From contig JAANDG010000015.1 in NCBI GenBank assembly GCA_036852015.1, forward strand, positions 62,001-126,000: a DNA stretch of 64,000 nucleotides, given 5' to 3'. Source of the DNA: Pelodera strongyloides. Taxonomy: Eukaryota > Nematoda > Chromadorea > Rhabditida > Rhabditidae. The notes beneath the pieces were generated by a model. That model was not told the origin of the DNA. It did no database searches and was given only the letters and a program-made list of their open reading frames with translations. Positions 49,801 to 61,900 of the stretch are shown here, one piece after another (position 1 is the stretch's first letter; each line of letters begins with the position of its first letter). Position numbers and translations under genes: made by a program.

Positions 49801-52800
49801 GTAAACAAGGATGCGACGTGAGCACAAGCACAATGGACGAACTTGGCACACGATGCATATCCACTCGTCTAACCTTGCAGAGCGGACCATCGGGGGACGC
49901 TTCGCCGACAGTTTAGACAGCTTCTTCAACAAGGTCTCGTTTTCGTTCTCGACGTCCTGTATAATAATGTTTATAGTAGTATTTATTGTATGACGTACAT
50001 GTTTTTTTATATGACAATTTACACGCCAGGCTAGTCAGCCGCTTAGGGAGCGGGTTCCCCAGCATAAAGCTAAGGGTAAGCTTCTGGACTCTCATCACAA
50101 GGACTCTCACCCCTCTATTCCCTTCTCAATCACTGTCTCTATCCTTTGCCGTGAACGCAATTACCGTACACTTCTGATAAGTGAGTCAGTGTCAATCCGA
50201 AAGGAGAGACCCGCGCTCAATCGGAAATACGAATTGTGCACAAGTTCGGGCGCCAAACAAATCTCTCTTAACCCGATCGCTCTCTCACTTACATAATCAT
50301 TATCTCATTTTGTCGCTTTCTCTGCCACCATCTCTTGTTCACACCATATCTTCTAATACATAAGGGGTACATGCCTCTCTCATACATACCATTCTCTTCC
50401 GTTGTTCACTCCGTTTTTTACTTCGCAACTCACTATTTGATTCCCTTTTCCTTTAATTAATTGATTCGTGAATTCGTGTAATATTGTTGTTTTGTAATCG
50501 TATACATATGAATGGCTTGTCATGTATAGTTTGTTACTGATTCTTTGTGTTGTAGGTAATTTGTCCTGAAGATGGGGTAACCCGAAACGTCGACAATAAA
50601 TGGTATAAAAGTCTGTCGTTTTGATTGGGATTACAAGCTCTACGCACCTTTGAAATAATTTACACGCCTTGCATTGTTGTCTTGAACGTTTTCTCTTGAA
50701 TAAAGTGATCACGTAGAAGTCATTCAGTTCCTTGTGACTTAGGTTCAAAGAAATGAACTCTATTTACTCTATAGACATGATGGAACTCTTACAGATCAAT
50801 AGATCGAACGTCATGTTGTTACTTACCATAAGTCTGCTCTGGGTTCTCTTTAGATCCTCTTCGGTAAATTTAAGTTGTTCTCGAAGGTCGATTTCCCTCT
50901 CCAAAGCATCGCGGAGTTCTTTCGACCCGTCACTTCCAGGAGTAATGGCCACCGACGAGGCTAATTCCGCAGACAGACGCTTCTGCAAAAAGGCACAGGT
51001 AATGTTGAAAAGCTCTGCAAAAATAAGAAGGCAATTTGTGGTGAATTTCAAAATATTCCGCTCACCACGGCATTGTCGGTTCTATTTCTGGCCTCTCGCC
51101 ACTTATTCTGTGTGTGCAATTCTCGCACTTTCTCCTTCAAGTAAAACACCTCGTCTTCGAGTTTGTACCGCTTATCTTCGGATTGTTCGAGTTCCGTATG
51201 CAGCCTCACAGAAACCTTAAAAATTGATACTATTGTCATTTGAAGGCTAAATATATTACAAATAATAATCTTTGACTTTAGCGACAAAGAGAAAAATGTG
51301 AACCTCTTTGGCAATCCTGAGCTCTGACTCCAGTTCTTTGATGTGAGAGTTATCACTCATTTTTGGCGCATCAGGGTCGGAGTTGTATGCCTAAATTATA
51401 GCATGACAGTCGAAAAAAAACAGGTATGAAATATGTGCACCACAATAAAACAGTTAAACATAAGGAATGGTATCATGAAGCCACCTGCAGTTTGGCATCC
51501 ATTTGTGCCTTTTCTGCCTCAATAACTTCCTTTTGACGCTCACTCTTCCTCAGTTTGAATTGTAAAACACGACAATTTTTGGCGTTTTGCTCCAATTCCC
51601 GTTGCAATTCACGAAATTCTTCGATCTCTTCTTCTCGGTATTGATCCTACAGAAAGATTGTCAAATGATTGGAAATATACATAACCGGTTAAGAAACATA
51701 TTGATTTATTTATCGCTTAAATTGTTAAAATCAGAACATACATCAAAATTTTATGACCAAAGATGGAAAGTAGGAAGCAACTACGAAGTATTTACCTGCA
51801 TCTCCTCAATTTCATTCTGAAGATCCCGTATCTCTGCTTTGAGGCTCTCGTTTTCCTCCATGATTTCCTCACATAACCCTTCGGTTGTTTTCAATTTTCC
51901 TGCCAGCCTCGACTCATGATCTGGACCTGATTCCTTAAAAAATAAAGAGGGTTGTCGTTATAAATTTTCCATTTTAGAATTGATGAACACGGTGCATACT
52001 ATAATGTATAGTGTGCGTTCTCGTAGCCAATCACTAACCACTTATGGGGTTTCCAAGTATGGCAGATTTTCCTTCCAAGTATCGAAAAATTTACTGTATC
52101 ATGGCACTACACGAGCATATCTACTGGCAGTTTTTACGACCGATCGCCACGGAACCATTTATTCAACAAAAAAATAGCTTTGATGGCGGATTTTCTATAG
52201 TGCGGATGTGTCAAAATTATGCAAAATTACGGTAGCTTGGCACACTATTTTGCAATTGATACTTGGAAGGAAAATGCACGGTTTTTGGCATACTTGCTTG
52301 ATTTACCTGTAATTCCCTGAGTTCACATTTCAGAACGGTATTCTCATCCCGGTAATCCTGTATACAAGCCTCCGCCTCATTCAATCTGTCCTCGAGCATC
52401 TGCACGAACGTCTCTTCGTTTTCAGAAACGCTCTAGAAATCAAATAAGCCTTAGTATTTACCAGCGTTATAATATTAAACATTAACAATAATTCATCATT
52501 TATCTATTAGGTAAGCTAACCAAAAAAAAAGAGCTAAATAAAAAAGAACTTAAATACCTTAGCCTGTTGTCTAAGGGTCCATCGTTCCCGTTCCTCCTTC
52601 AGTTTCTTGTTTTCTTCCCGTAGCCTTTTTATTTCTTCCTTTACAGATAGTTGCATGGAGAGCTAAAACACCAACAAGTGCAAATATTAGAGATATCTAA
52701 AAATGTCTAATTTGTATGATATCATTTGTTTCCTATCTTCTATGCTTTCTTGGCGATGATTTCACTTAACAAGTAATGCGCTTAAAATTAACGCGTACGC

Positions 52801-55800
52801 TGTCTTCAGTCGGGGTAGGACACCTCCCGTCCTCTTCGTCCATTGACCCGCTCACTGCTGTAACCATGCTCCTCGTATCACCGTTACTCATACTCTCCAA
52901 TGATTTTGCCGATGATAAACCCTGAAATGATATTATCTGTGTTGGAACCACTTTAACGACGCGGTCCATTAATACTTTCACTACTGTACCAAGTTGATTT
53001 TCATGATAATCGATCCTGATTTAAAAAAAATAACTGTTTGGATTTTTTCACAAAATCTTTCCGGGCACTACAGTTTCCACAGTTAAACGTGGTTAAGGAA
53101 AAGTAATAAAAAGAGTAAACATTAAAATAGGTTATAGTGATAAAGTTCAAACCTTTGAAGTTGCAGACATGTAAGAAGACACTGAGAGAATCTCGCTGGG
53201 ATCATCTGTGGTTGCTGAAAAAGACCAAAGTTAAAAAATAATTTAATATTGCAGCATGATCTTTTTTTTAATAATGAGGAAGTTTTCTTCCCCTCGAAAA
53301 CCAACCTTTTCCTGTATGAAAAGTTGAAACGCTATCAATTTCGCACTCAGATAAATCTAGTTTAGGAATAGACATTGAACACCACGACCATTTGTACATC
53401 GAAATATTCTATGTGGCAAGAGTTAAACGAATACGTGGGCAATGGAGGAAATTCAAGAGTAAAATCGAAAACAATAACCTTGAAACTCAGTAGGTATTAA
53501 AAGTACTCTTATAAAGGAAATAGAACTTATAAAAGGAAGCTAAGAACAAGACATCCTTCGATTTTTCCTATTTATAAGCTAGTGAAGGAAACAAAACGTG
53601 AGAATCGGTAGACGTAGTGAAATTCCTCGAAATGGGTTTGCGGACCGCATTCTGTATTCAAAAGGCCGTGGTTAAGAGAAACGGCTTTTTACGCGCTTTG
53701 GGCTTTATTTTGCTTCCAATGATTCAACAATAAACATCATGCCGGAACTAAGTCACCGGTTAATAAATATGTCGCCAACTATATAAAATTTTGTGATGGT
53801 GATTGACTTCGAGAAGGAAAATTATAAATAATGTTTCACGTTGCATAATTAACTATGGCAATTCAGTTCCGGAACAAACCATTTGCAAATGTGATTTATT
53901 AAGGTTCCGGTGTCACTAAAAAGAGGGAAATACAAAATGATGAAATGAATTGGAAACTTTTGAAAAAGGAAGTTCAAAAAGTAATGTTATAGCAGAATGC
54001 GCAAAAAGTAAAAGAACTACCAGACAATACTACGAGTCACCTCGGATCAACAACGTGACTCTTTTCAGCGAAAAACTAAACCCTCCCCGCGTAAGCATCT
54101 GGTAACAATATTCCATTTAATTACAAATAACCTTGTTTGTTTTTATCCCTGCCCACCGTTTCCGATAGTCAAGAAAATAAAACAAGTTATCAGGCTACGC
54201 AAATTTGAACAAGCGTCACGGACAAGAATATGACCGTTTTAAGCGGTCTACAAGTTTGATATGGTATTCATTGAATAATAAGGAACCAGAAAATGGGTTA
54301 CAAAAATAGTTCACGAAATTTCCTTTATTGTTACGATTTAATTACTTGTGATTCACATTAACATGTCGCGGTCTACAAATTTGTTATGGTATTCATTGAA
54401 TAATAATTAACCAGAAAATAGGTTCCAAAAATAATTCACGAAATTGCTTTTGTTGTGACGATTTAATTACTTGTGATTCAATTTTATTGGTGAGCAGAAC
54501 CTGGTTACGTATTGCACCGAATTTTGCTATGTCAGTTATATTTTGAATATTTTTTGTTGAGTGTCAGAGTCATGGGAATTTGTGTTGACTGATCGTAAGT
54601 AGCATTAATTTTGTAGATAGCTAATAAACTGACCGTCCTGTTCTGGGGCCCCATTATCTCCACTCCCATTCCTATCCCTCCACGATTTCCTTCGCTCCTT
54701 CTTTACTGCTGGAGGGGATTCATCGTGCTTTGACTGTAACAGCATCAGTTAGATAGATATTCCACCAGAATGTCAAACAATCCTACGCTTCATTTTTGAG
54801 CAAATTATATTTTCTCACCTTTAGTCGAAAACACTTCTTACATCGGTCTTTGAGGTAGTTTTGTGGCTCGAACCCACTACAAACCTCGGCCATTATGGTC
54901 GTCCACCTGAAGAAGAAAAAGCGATTAGCAGAGAAATCCGCACAGAATAACCAAATAACTTCACACTAGCTTATCCATCGTTGTCTAACCATTAAAAAAT
55001 TAGGAACAGAGTGATTCAATACGTCGCTTAATGAATTCTTACTTTGTACTTGGGCCGGCCTCCGTAAAGTCCTGTTCTGTAGTTTTTAGTAATTGTTCAC
55101 CAGACGCTGATTGCGATGCCGCTGCGCCGTTCTTTTTGCCTGTGGCACTCCGCCACGTTGAGACCCAACTTGCGCGGGCACCTATATTGACATTATTTAG
55201 ATAATTTTAACAATACGCACAGTGATGTCTTCAAACCGCCCGAATCGAAATAAACCCTTTGAAATGGTTGGTTTCAACCTTTAAGTAAGCGATGGAACAG
55301 AATTTCCCGACGTGTATTGGGAAAACCACCACTCCTTTTCACTCTTTTTGAGTAGTTCAGTCAACATAGCTTGTTCCACAGGGATAATCACAATTATCCG
55401 ATACAAAGCCGACATTAATTGACATGACATTTTAATTTTAGATTTTAAATAAATTATCTATGAGGTGGTGTACGCTTGAATCAATAGTCAATTTACATTT
55501 CGATTAATCATACACACACAGAAAAGGTTAAATGAGTCAGAAGTCCATTGAGTTTCAGCGGGCGGAAGACCGAATTCAAGATAAATCGATATGAACAGGA
55601 TGAAATGTGTTGAACGAAAACTCATAAGAATGAGTTTATTGCAGATGGTGAGTGTTACCTCAAGATGTTCACTTGGCAATGTGTAAGCTCCATGGCTGGC
55701 CGAACTTTTGACCGACATGCAAAGTGAAGGAATACCACAATCAATATTTTACATTACCACATTACATCCTTCGGTGGTGTCTGGGCCCTATTAGGAAATC

Positions 55801-57979
55801 ACTTGTAAAAAACACGCTCACGAATGTTTCTTAAACGCGTGTTCATTGCCAATCAAATGTTTGCTACCAACAAAACAGGAATCAATCATTTAGAAGCCAG
55901 TAAAAATCAATAAGTCGTTGTCGCAAAAGACTATTTGCAAGATCACTTGTCTCACACAAAAAACATCATATGTTCGGAGCAAGCTCAATATGTGGGAATT
56001 GATGAAGTCAAAAGAATAGAATTTGAGAGAGTGCGGAGGAAAGCAGGCGTCCGCGCAAACCACAGTGTCAACATTGCTCTATTGCACTACTACCGAGGAT
56101 AAAAGCGGATTTCCAGCGCCCCCAAGACGATCAATAATAAACGACGTCATATTGTTTCAAGAAACTATCAATTGACACAACGGGAGCTATCAGCGGAACA
56201 TTCTGGATGAATCATTGATAGAATATGCAATTTTGGACAAGACGCTTTCGAGAAAATAATGAAACAACTTAAATGCTACCCTAGAGGATTCGTGGTTTAG
56301 TTAATCATTAGCGGAATATGCGAACTCTTTACTTGAACATAAAGAAAAATTTAAAATGTAAAAATTTACAACGGTGGGGACCGTTTTTTTCTTACGTCTG
56401 TCATGCGACCACTCGATCTTATAAAGAACACAAAAAAACGAGTGATCGTTAGCAAATAAAAGTCTTGAAATAGATACTCTTCGATCATCTCATCATTGTA
56501 GACAAGAAGAATCACAGACAAACAAACAGAGCATTCTATGCGCGAGGACATACCCATTTCGTTACGCTAGGGGAAGCAACATGGGCTCTGTTTAAAAAAA
56601 ATACCCTTTAAGGAATCTAGGTAAGGTTAAGCATTGGCCTACCCATTTTAACACTTTTTCTATCGCTTTCGCCGGAGTATTCTCTCTTTACAGCAAAATT
56701 AGACTGAGAATAAGAGTTCAGAACGGGCGATGGTTGACATAAACAACTGGCTTTTTGGATTTTATATTGAATTAGTAATGGATTTCGACCGTTTCCAGGG
56801 ATGAGAAAACTTCTGCCAAAGCAATTCCCTCTTCTTGGGGAGTGAATAGTAACGATGCAGACAGAACAGTGACGATAATCTATCTTGCGTTTGTGGAAAG
56901 ATTGTATTGTGAGAAAATTTAGAAAAACTATCAGTTACCAAAAACTGAGAATGGGGGTTTACCCATTTAGACCTCTGAATCTAAACTCGTTCACTCTTGC
57001 GAAAGTATTGCAAGTGAGCGGTCCAATCAAACAAGTCAGAACTTAAAGAAATGGGGTTCATTTCGGTGGGTTATTATAAAGAAACGGCCACGCATCGCCC
57101 ATCTCTCATAATGTAAAGATGTATGTGCTTGACTTGTTGCCTAACCCTGTGTGGTCCAACAGTCTCGAGTGTAAGTTAAATAATCGAGGGTTAAAAAGTC
57201 CAGAGTAATATGTATACGACTTTTCGCTGTTGTAAAAGACGACAAACATGTGTATTTGTGAGGACAATAGCAAGTATGGTTGTGTTGTGTCCAAGTAATT
57301 TGGATGTTTACACGAAGGAACTGAACCTTACCATCTACGTAATATTATTACTACATAACAATAAAAAAGTGCACTTCGCAAAATATTGAAAGGAAACATG
57401 AAAAAGTCGCGCTCAAAATCCAATTATTAGAATAGAATCGATTATGTAAGTACTACGTGCTAATCAATAATTGGTAATAGTAAGAAGTCACAAAGAAGAA
57501 GGACAAAGGGGAACGGATGTTAAAATAGTCTCGTCCACGGGTTGGTGCTCTTGGATTTCTCAGTTGTGGGGAGGAGGGAGAGACAATGTTGTAATGACAG
57601 TTAAGAGGTGAGAAGCAGACGACCCTTTGTCAGGAACACTTCATAACACACACGGAATCTGTTGAATTGTTACTTTAAGAAGTGTGAAAGGAAGTTTTGC
57701 ATATAAGAAATATCCTTGTTATTCAATAGTTTTCATGTAAATCCTGTGCTCTGGCTGTTTCACAAATTTCGCCTTGCATGATAACACCAACAGCAAGTAG
57801 GTGTGCCTTTGAGCTAACAAACTTGAACGACAATAAATTCTGGGATAAAATGCCTTCCTATTCAAGGGATGAAAGGAGTTCGCAGATGATAGGATAGTGA
57901 CCGAGAAACTTGCAATTGCCCTCCGACCGCCGTGCTTTCCCTGGGCCACAACAACTGTTCCGCTCTTAGAGGATGGCAT
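40047..57979 (-). CDS. MTCL: SOGA/MTCL-family long coiled-coil protein (microtubule cross-linking factor-like)
   Basis: About 46 minus-strand exons, about 1780 codons. From the 5' end: 57979-57910 (candidate start, phase-compatible), 55181-55043, 54906-54819, 54733-54634, 53214-53153, 52921-52799, 52662-52558, 52432-52307, 51933-51796, 51646-51485, 51390-51304, 51215-51066, 50982-50827, 49956-49874, 49408-49376, 49189-49085, 48831-48756, 48660-48510, 48438-48308, 48228-48139, 48062-47958, 47842-47753, 47671-47561, 47096-46995, 46911-46823, 46770-46597, 46457-46292, 46161-46014, 45939-45824, 45704-45570, 45467-45378, 45293-45156, 45076-44963, 44887-44799, 44685-44586, 44489-44433, 44364-44242, 44119-43992, 43869-43702, 42833-42673, 42358-42146, 41588-41512, 41388-41284, 41191-41069, 40676-40536, 40157-40047 (TGA). 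Family hallmarks: QRELEQNAKNCRVLQFKLRK, AKEVSVRLHTELEQSEDKRY and ALEREIDLREQLKFTEEDLK, all close to vertebrate MTCL/SOGA. The rest is almost continuous coiled coil, then a basic disordered tail with KKGFFGIRKSRSVE. The N-terminus has CSGFEPQNYLKDRCKKCFRL. Likely a cytoskeletal scaffold. Confidence 0.85.
40789..40846. repeat. (AT)29 microsatellite
   Basis: Uninterrupted AT dinucleotides over 58 bp in the intron between exons 41069-41191 and 40536-40676 of the coiled-coil gene. Confidence 0.95.
50540..50610 (+). repeat. Possible end of a degenerate transposon in an intron
   Basis: CCTGAAGATGGGG followed by CCCGAAACGTCG, then AATAAA, inside the 870-bp intron 49957-50826. The pair 'CTGAAGATG...CGAAACG' is often found near the ends of repeats in invertebrate genomes, and this intron is much longer than its neighbours. 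No second end was identified. Confidence 0.3.
52066..52275. mobile_element. Small MITE-like element with 18-bp inverted repeats, in an intron
   Basis: ATTTTCCTTCCAAGTATC at 52066-52083 is matched perfectly by its reverse complement at 52258-52275, framing a 210-bp segment between the exons 51796-51933 and 52307-52432. No coding capacity. Flanking target duplication is not evident. Confidence 0.5.
54243..54480. repeat. Diverged tandem duplication, 125-bp period
   Basis: Copy 1 (54243-54358) and copy 2 (54368-54480) both run from GCGGTCTACAA through TGGTATTCATTGAATAATAA to TTAATTACTTGTGATTCA with scattered differences. They lie in the large intron 53215-54633 of the coiled-coil gene. Confidence 0.8.
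55182..57909. other. Probable first intron of the coiled-coil gene or intergenic DNA
   Basis: AT-rich with no exon structure. If the ATG exon at 57979-57910 is real, this is intron 1 (2.7 kb). Otherwise the promoter of the coiled-coil gene lies here. Confidence 0.35.
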
Positions 57980-58422
57980 TGTGCCAAATATACTTTAGAC
58001 AGCGAGCAAGATGACCACACAAAGCAGTTTTATTAATTTTGACAATATAAATCAACGATCATCATGATATATGTTTAAAAAAAATGTTTGGGGGAAACGA
58101 AATGATACGTGCAACAAAGCATTATGCACATGTGGTATGTAGCTTACAATTAGTTTATTAGTAAAGGAATGCAGGGTTGTCTCTAGAACAAGTGCCTTCT
58201 AGTTTCTAGTTGGTAGCTTGAAATCAGTGACAAATTGACTGCGATGACTGTATGAACTCCCACGAACGGAAACCACTGCTGCCACCTGATGCGGCTCAAT
58301 TGTGCGTAGAGATATGTATCACGTGTGCTCTCATCGTAAAGCGTCCATCTTGTCTTAAACTATGCCGCATTTCCTTCAGCCAAAAATTATAAGAGAGCAA
58401 CTCTGGCACAGGTTGATTCTTA

Positions 58423-58925
58423 AAGGGATAGGTTCATCTCAAATCACCCATCTTTTTATTGTTTTTATTAATAATATCACAAATATCATTCACAATGATA
58501 ATTAAATCAATCACAGAACTACATGCCTCGCAGAAGAAGCTTCCTTTATTGGAAGCTAGGTGATCGGAAGCCAAAATCTAAAAGCAAAACTAATACCGTA
58601 CACAGATCGCGCGGGTTAATGGCAATTAGCCAAGTTACAAACTACACTCGGCGGGACATTATTACCCACGGTGTATTATCATTTAATCGCTCTTGGCTAG
58701 TTGCCATTAGCCCGCGCGATCTGTGTACGGTATAAGTTTTTGCGTTTAGATTTTGGCTTCCGGTCACTTAGTTTCCAATAAAGGAAGCTTCTTCTGCGAG
58801 GCATAATAATAACGGTTTATTGGTTAACAATTGTGATTGATTTATTTCTCATTGTGAATGATATTTGTGCTATTATTAATAAAAACAATAAAAAGAGGGG
58901 GTGATTTGAGATGAACCTATCCCTT
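58423..58925. mobile_element. Palindromic MITE, about 503 bp
   Basis: The two halves are near-perfect reverse complements: AAGGGATAGGTTCATCTCAA at the left end and its complement at the right end. The inverted arms are more than 200 bp long and the unpaired centre is only a few tens of bp (about 58625-58690). An arm includes GAAGCTTCCTTTATTGGAA and a GATCGCGCGGGTTAATGGCA segment. There is no transposase. The short open frame 58523-58735 lies wholly inside the palindrome and is not a gene. Confidence 0.85.
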
Positions 58926-61900
58926 GAAGTCATTAATAGACTAAGGTAAGTTCAGCTATGGCTCAACTCCAATCTTTTTCGCCGTTTTTATAGAATATTA
59001 ACAAAAACCATTTGAAAAAAGGGGTTTGAAGCCCGTTACAACAGGTGCCCCCTATCGTTCAAAATGAAATGATCGGTTTGTACAATCGTTAGACAACCGC
59101 ATATGCTTCTTTGAACCTCATTAGTGTTCTTAGGAACAGGGGGGAACATCTCGGTTTGTGGTTTCTCATTGCAGAAACCATGTGTATTGTATATCCTCAC
59201 ATCATTCATGTCATACTGTGAAGGTGTTGTTCGTTCGCCTCTCAATCAAAATGTGTTTGCTAAATAGTTAGACAATACATATATGCAGTAACATGAAAAT
59301 ATACCAACCTGGGTCCCCACTCCATAACGTGTCATCATAATAGTAGAACATTCGTAGAAAACCTTTTCAAAAAAGCCCTCATTCAATAGTTGCAAACAAT
59401 TGAGTTTGTGAACGCTCAGAATAGGTGGTGATGTCGCAGAAATAAGGCATTCTTCATACGTATTAAGATTTCGATTTGCTGCAAGATTTACGTAATGAAA
59501 TAATAGAGATCGTCAAGTAAAACATGAGGAGGTAAAAGAAACACAAATTCAAAAAGCGAAAGTTAGTCAGTGTCTGGCTAATGTGAACCGCATGTATTTT
59601 GGCAACTATCGAATAACACAAATATACCCTCTAACTTTCAAAATAGAATCCTTTAATGGATATTGGATACTCTGAGGCATGGAAGATTGCAGTAAACTGA
59701 CTAAAAGAAGGAGAGAAAAAAAAACTAATAAGCACCGTCTTATTTCGTGAAGCGGCACTTATGAAACAATTTGTTCGCGTTATTTCTTCAAAGTTCTTGA
59801 AAGAATTTCAAGCACCATGGATTCAAATATAAAAAAAGTAATATAGACTTCGTTTGCATGTTGCCAAAATGAGGTAGTGCGTCGTTCTATAGACTCATGG
59901 CCGGCGAGCCGCCAGAAAGCTTGCCAGGGGGCAAATTCTATTACGAAAATACTCTTTGATTCGGGCGGTCGTCGCATGCCTTAGCGAGTTGTGACAACGA
60001 TAGCATCATAGTCTATCACTCTTCGTTTCAGTGAAGATGGATCATAGTCTATGTACCATTAGCTTAATTATATGTTTCAAGACAGATGAAGAGCACAGCT
60101 ATGACGAAGAGCGTCAGAACGAAAATGCAACGTGTCACGAACATAGCATTGTTAGTCGCTTTCGTGTGATGTTTAGGCCATTAACTGGTTTGCATTCAAG
60201 GGGTGGCAATGCAAATCTCTAAGCTTTCTTCCGCTCTTTTCTATTCAGATGTCTACGCCGCAGCTGAGGCTTCAGAAATGGGACCCTAGACTCTTCTCTT
60301 CTATAGCTCGTACTCTCTCTCTCTCTCTCTCCTCTGGTTCGAAATGTGCAGTGACGAAACTAACGAAACAACATGCGCCGCTAACAACTAAAAAGTACAA
60401 AGTAAATAATAGTGGATGCACAAACATGTATATCTACTGATTTATTTTCGGAAAACAACATTGTCGTCCAGAAAATAGTTCAATTGTGTAAGGAAATGTA
60501 CAACAGTAGCAATCTTCTGTATGAAGTAGACGTTTTTCTATTGAAGTTAACTAATAAGACAACATTATTCCTTATGCGATGTGCATAAGGAAAGCGAACA
60601 GGTTAATAATGCATCACCGAAAAATGAAAGCAGAATTCCATCACCTCTTAAGTTGATGAAAATTGGGATTAAAGATGTATTTATCCAAATACACACCAAG
60701 AAATATGTAATAAGTTTTCTTTGGGGGGCAAAAAGACAAAAGTAATCACAAAAAAGAACAACGTTTTCGTGTTCCCCAAAATAAGTTGGACATTTTGAAG
60801 AATCCTGCCGCGAAAAAGGCCCCTCTTAGGCAGAGTATTTATGCGCAAGTTTCTAATAAGTGGGTGTTTTACTATTTTACCCTTTAAACTAGTCGGAGGC
60901 AATTTTGGGTTTATCCTTAATCACCGCAAAAAAAATACATTTAAAGAGAGTGCAAAACAAAATAGCATTTATCAATGTGCTATCCGTCATAAAAAGGTGG
61001 GTTAGGTCCATGTGTGTGTTTCTCGCTTTTCATGTAGTTCAGATTTGATACGGTTTTTTTTTAAATAAATAGTTTAATATATAAACAGTGAGTTCCATGG
61101 CTGAAATACGGTAGGACAATCCGGATTTTGCATTAGTCGATGTTTCGTTCTTCTGCTTCACTACCCACTTTATTATAAATCGTTTAATTTAAATCGTCTG
61201 ACAGATATTACCACACTAACAAACTTACCTCGCAATTTCCTGACGATGATTCTTTTGTATTTAGCGGCTTTCACAAATGTGCATTCGATTTGAAATCCGA
61301 AAACGAGCACCATAACCTAATTAAAATATGAATTAGAATATTGTGCTCTTATTTGCACACATTGCACATTTGATTAACTGGCGAGAGTAATTTGAAAATT
61401 CAGTGAATTTCATGAAGGACACGAACAAAAAAGGAGCAATAGTGGTACAAAAAAAGCCATAATGGTACAATTTTATTGCAGCTACATACAAAATAAACAA
61501 TGGAGGACAGTGATTTGACAGTCTTAAAAAGCTCCCGAAGCAAAAGGATGTCCGTATTCCCTAGGCTACAGCTAAATGTTTTTACTATTATTAAAATGCA
61601 ATTTACCCAAACCAAGTGCTGATAAATATAATGTTATTTAATGGCCCATCAAACTACAAAATATAGAAGCACTGTACATTTGTTCACGAAAATCATGGAG
61701 GCAAAATTGTTGTGAAACGGCAAAATAAGGAGCTGGAAACCCTCCCCTGGTGATTTGCTTAATTTATGTAATTGGATCCTATTAGATGAAAACGCCCACT
61801 ACATAATGTCGTGTTTTCCTTACTGCCTGAACGAATTTGAATGAAAAATGAATAAGTTAACAACATTACGGGGAACAGTGAAATCATTGTTTTTGTTTTG

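Noticed and set aside
58523..58735. 70-codon plus-strand frame
   Set aside because: Lies entirely inside the palindromic MITE.
60249..60440. ORF starting right after TTCTATTCAG
   Set aside because: Contains a CT microsatellite, has no partner exons and reads as low-complexity; mentioned only in the region note.
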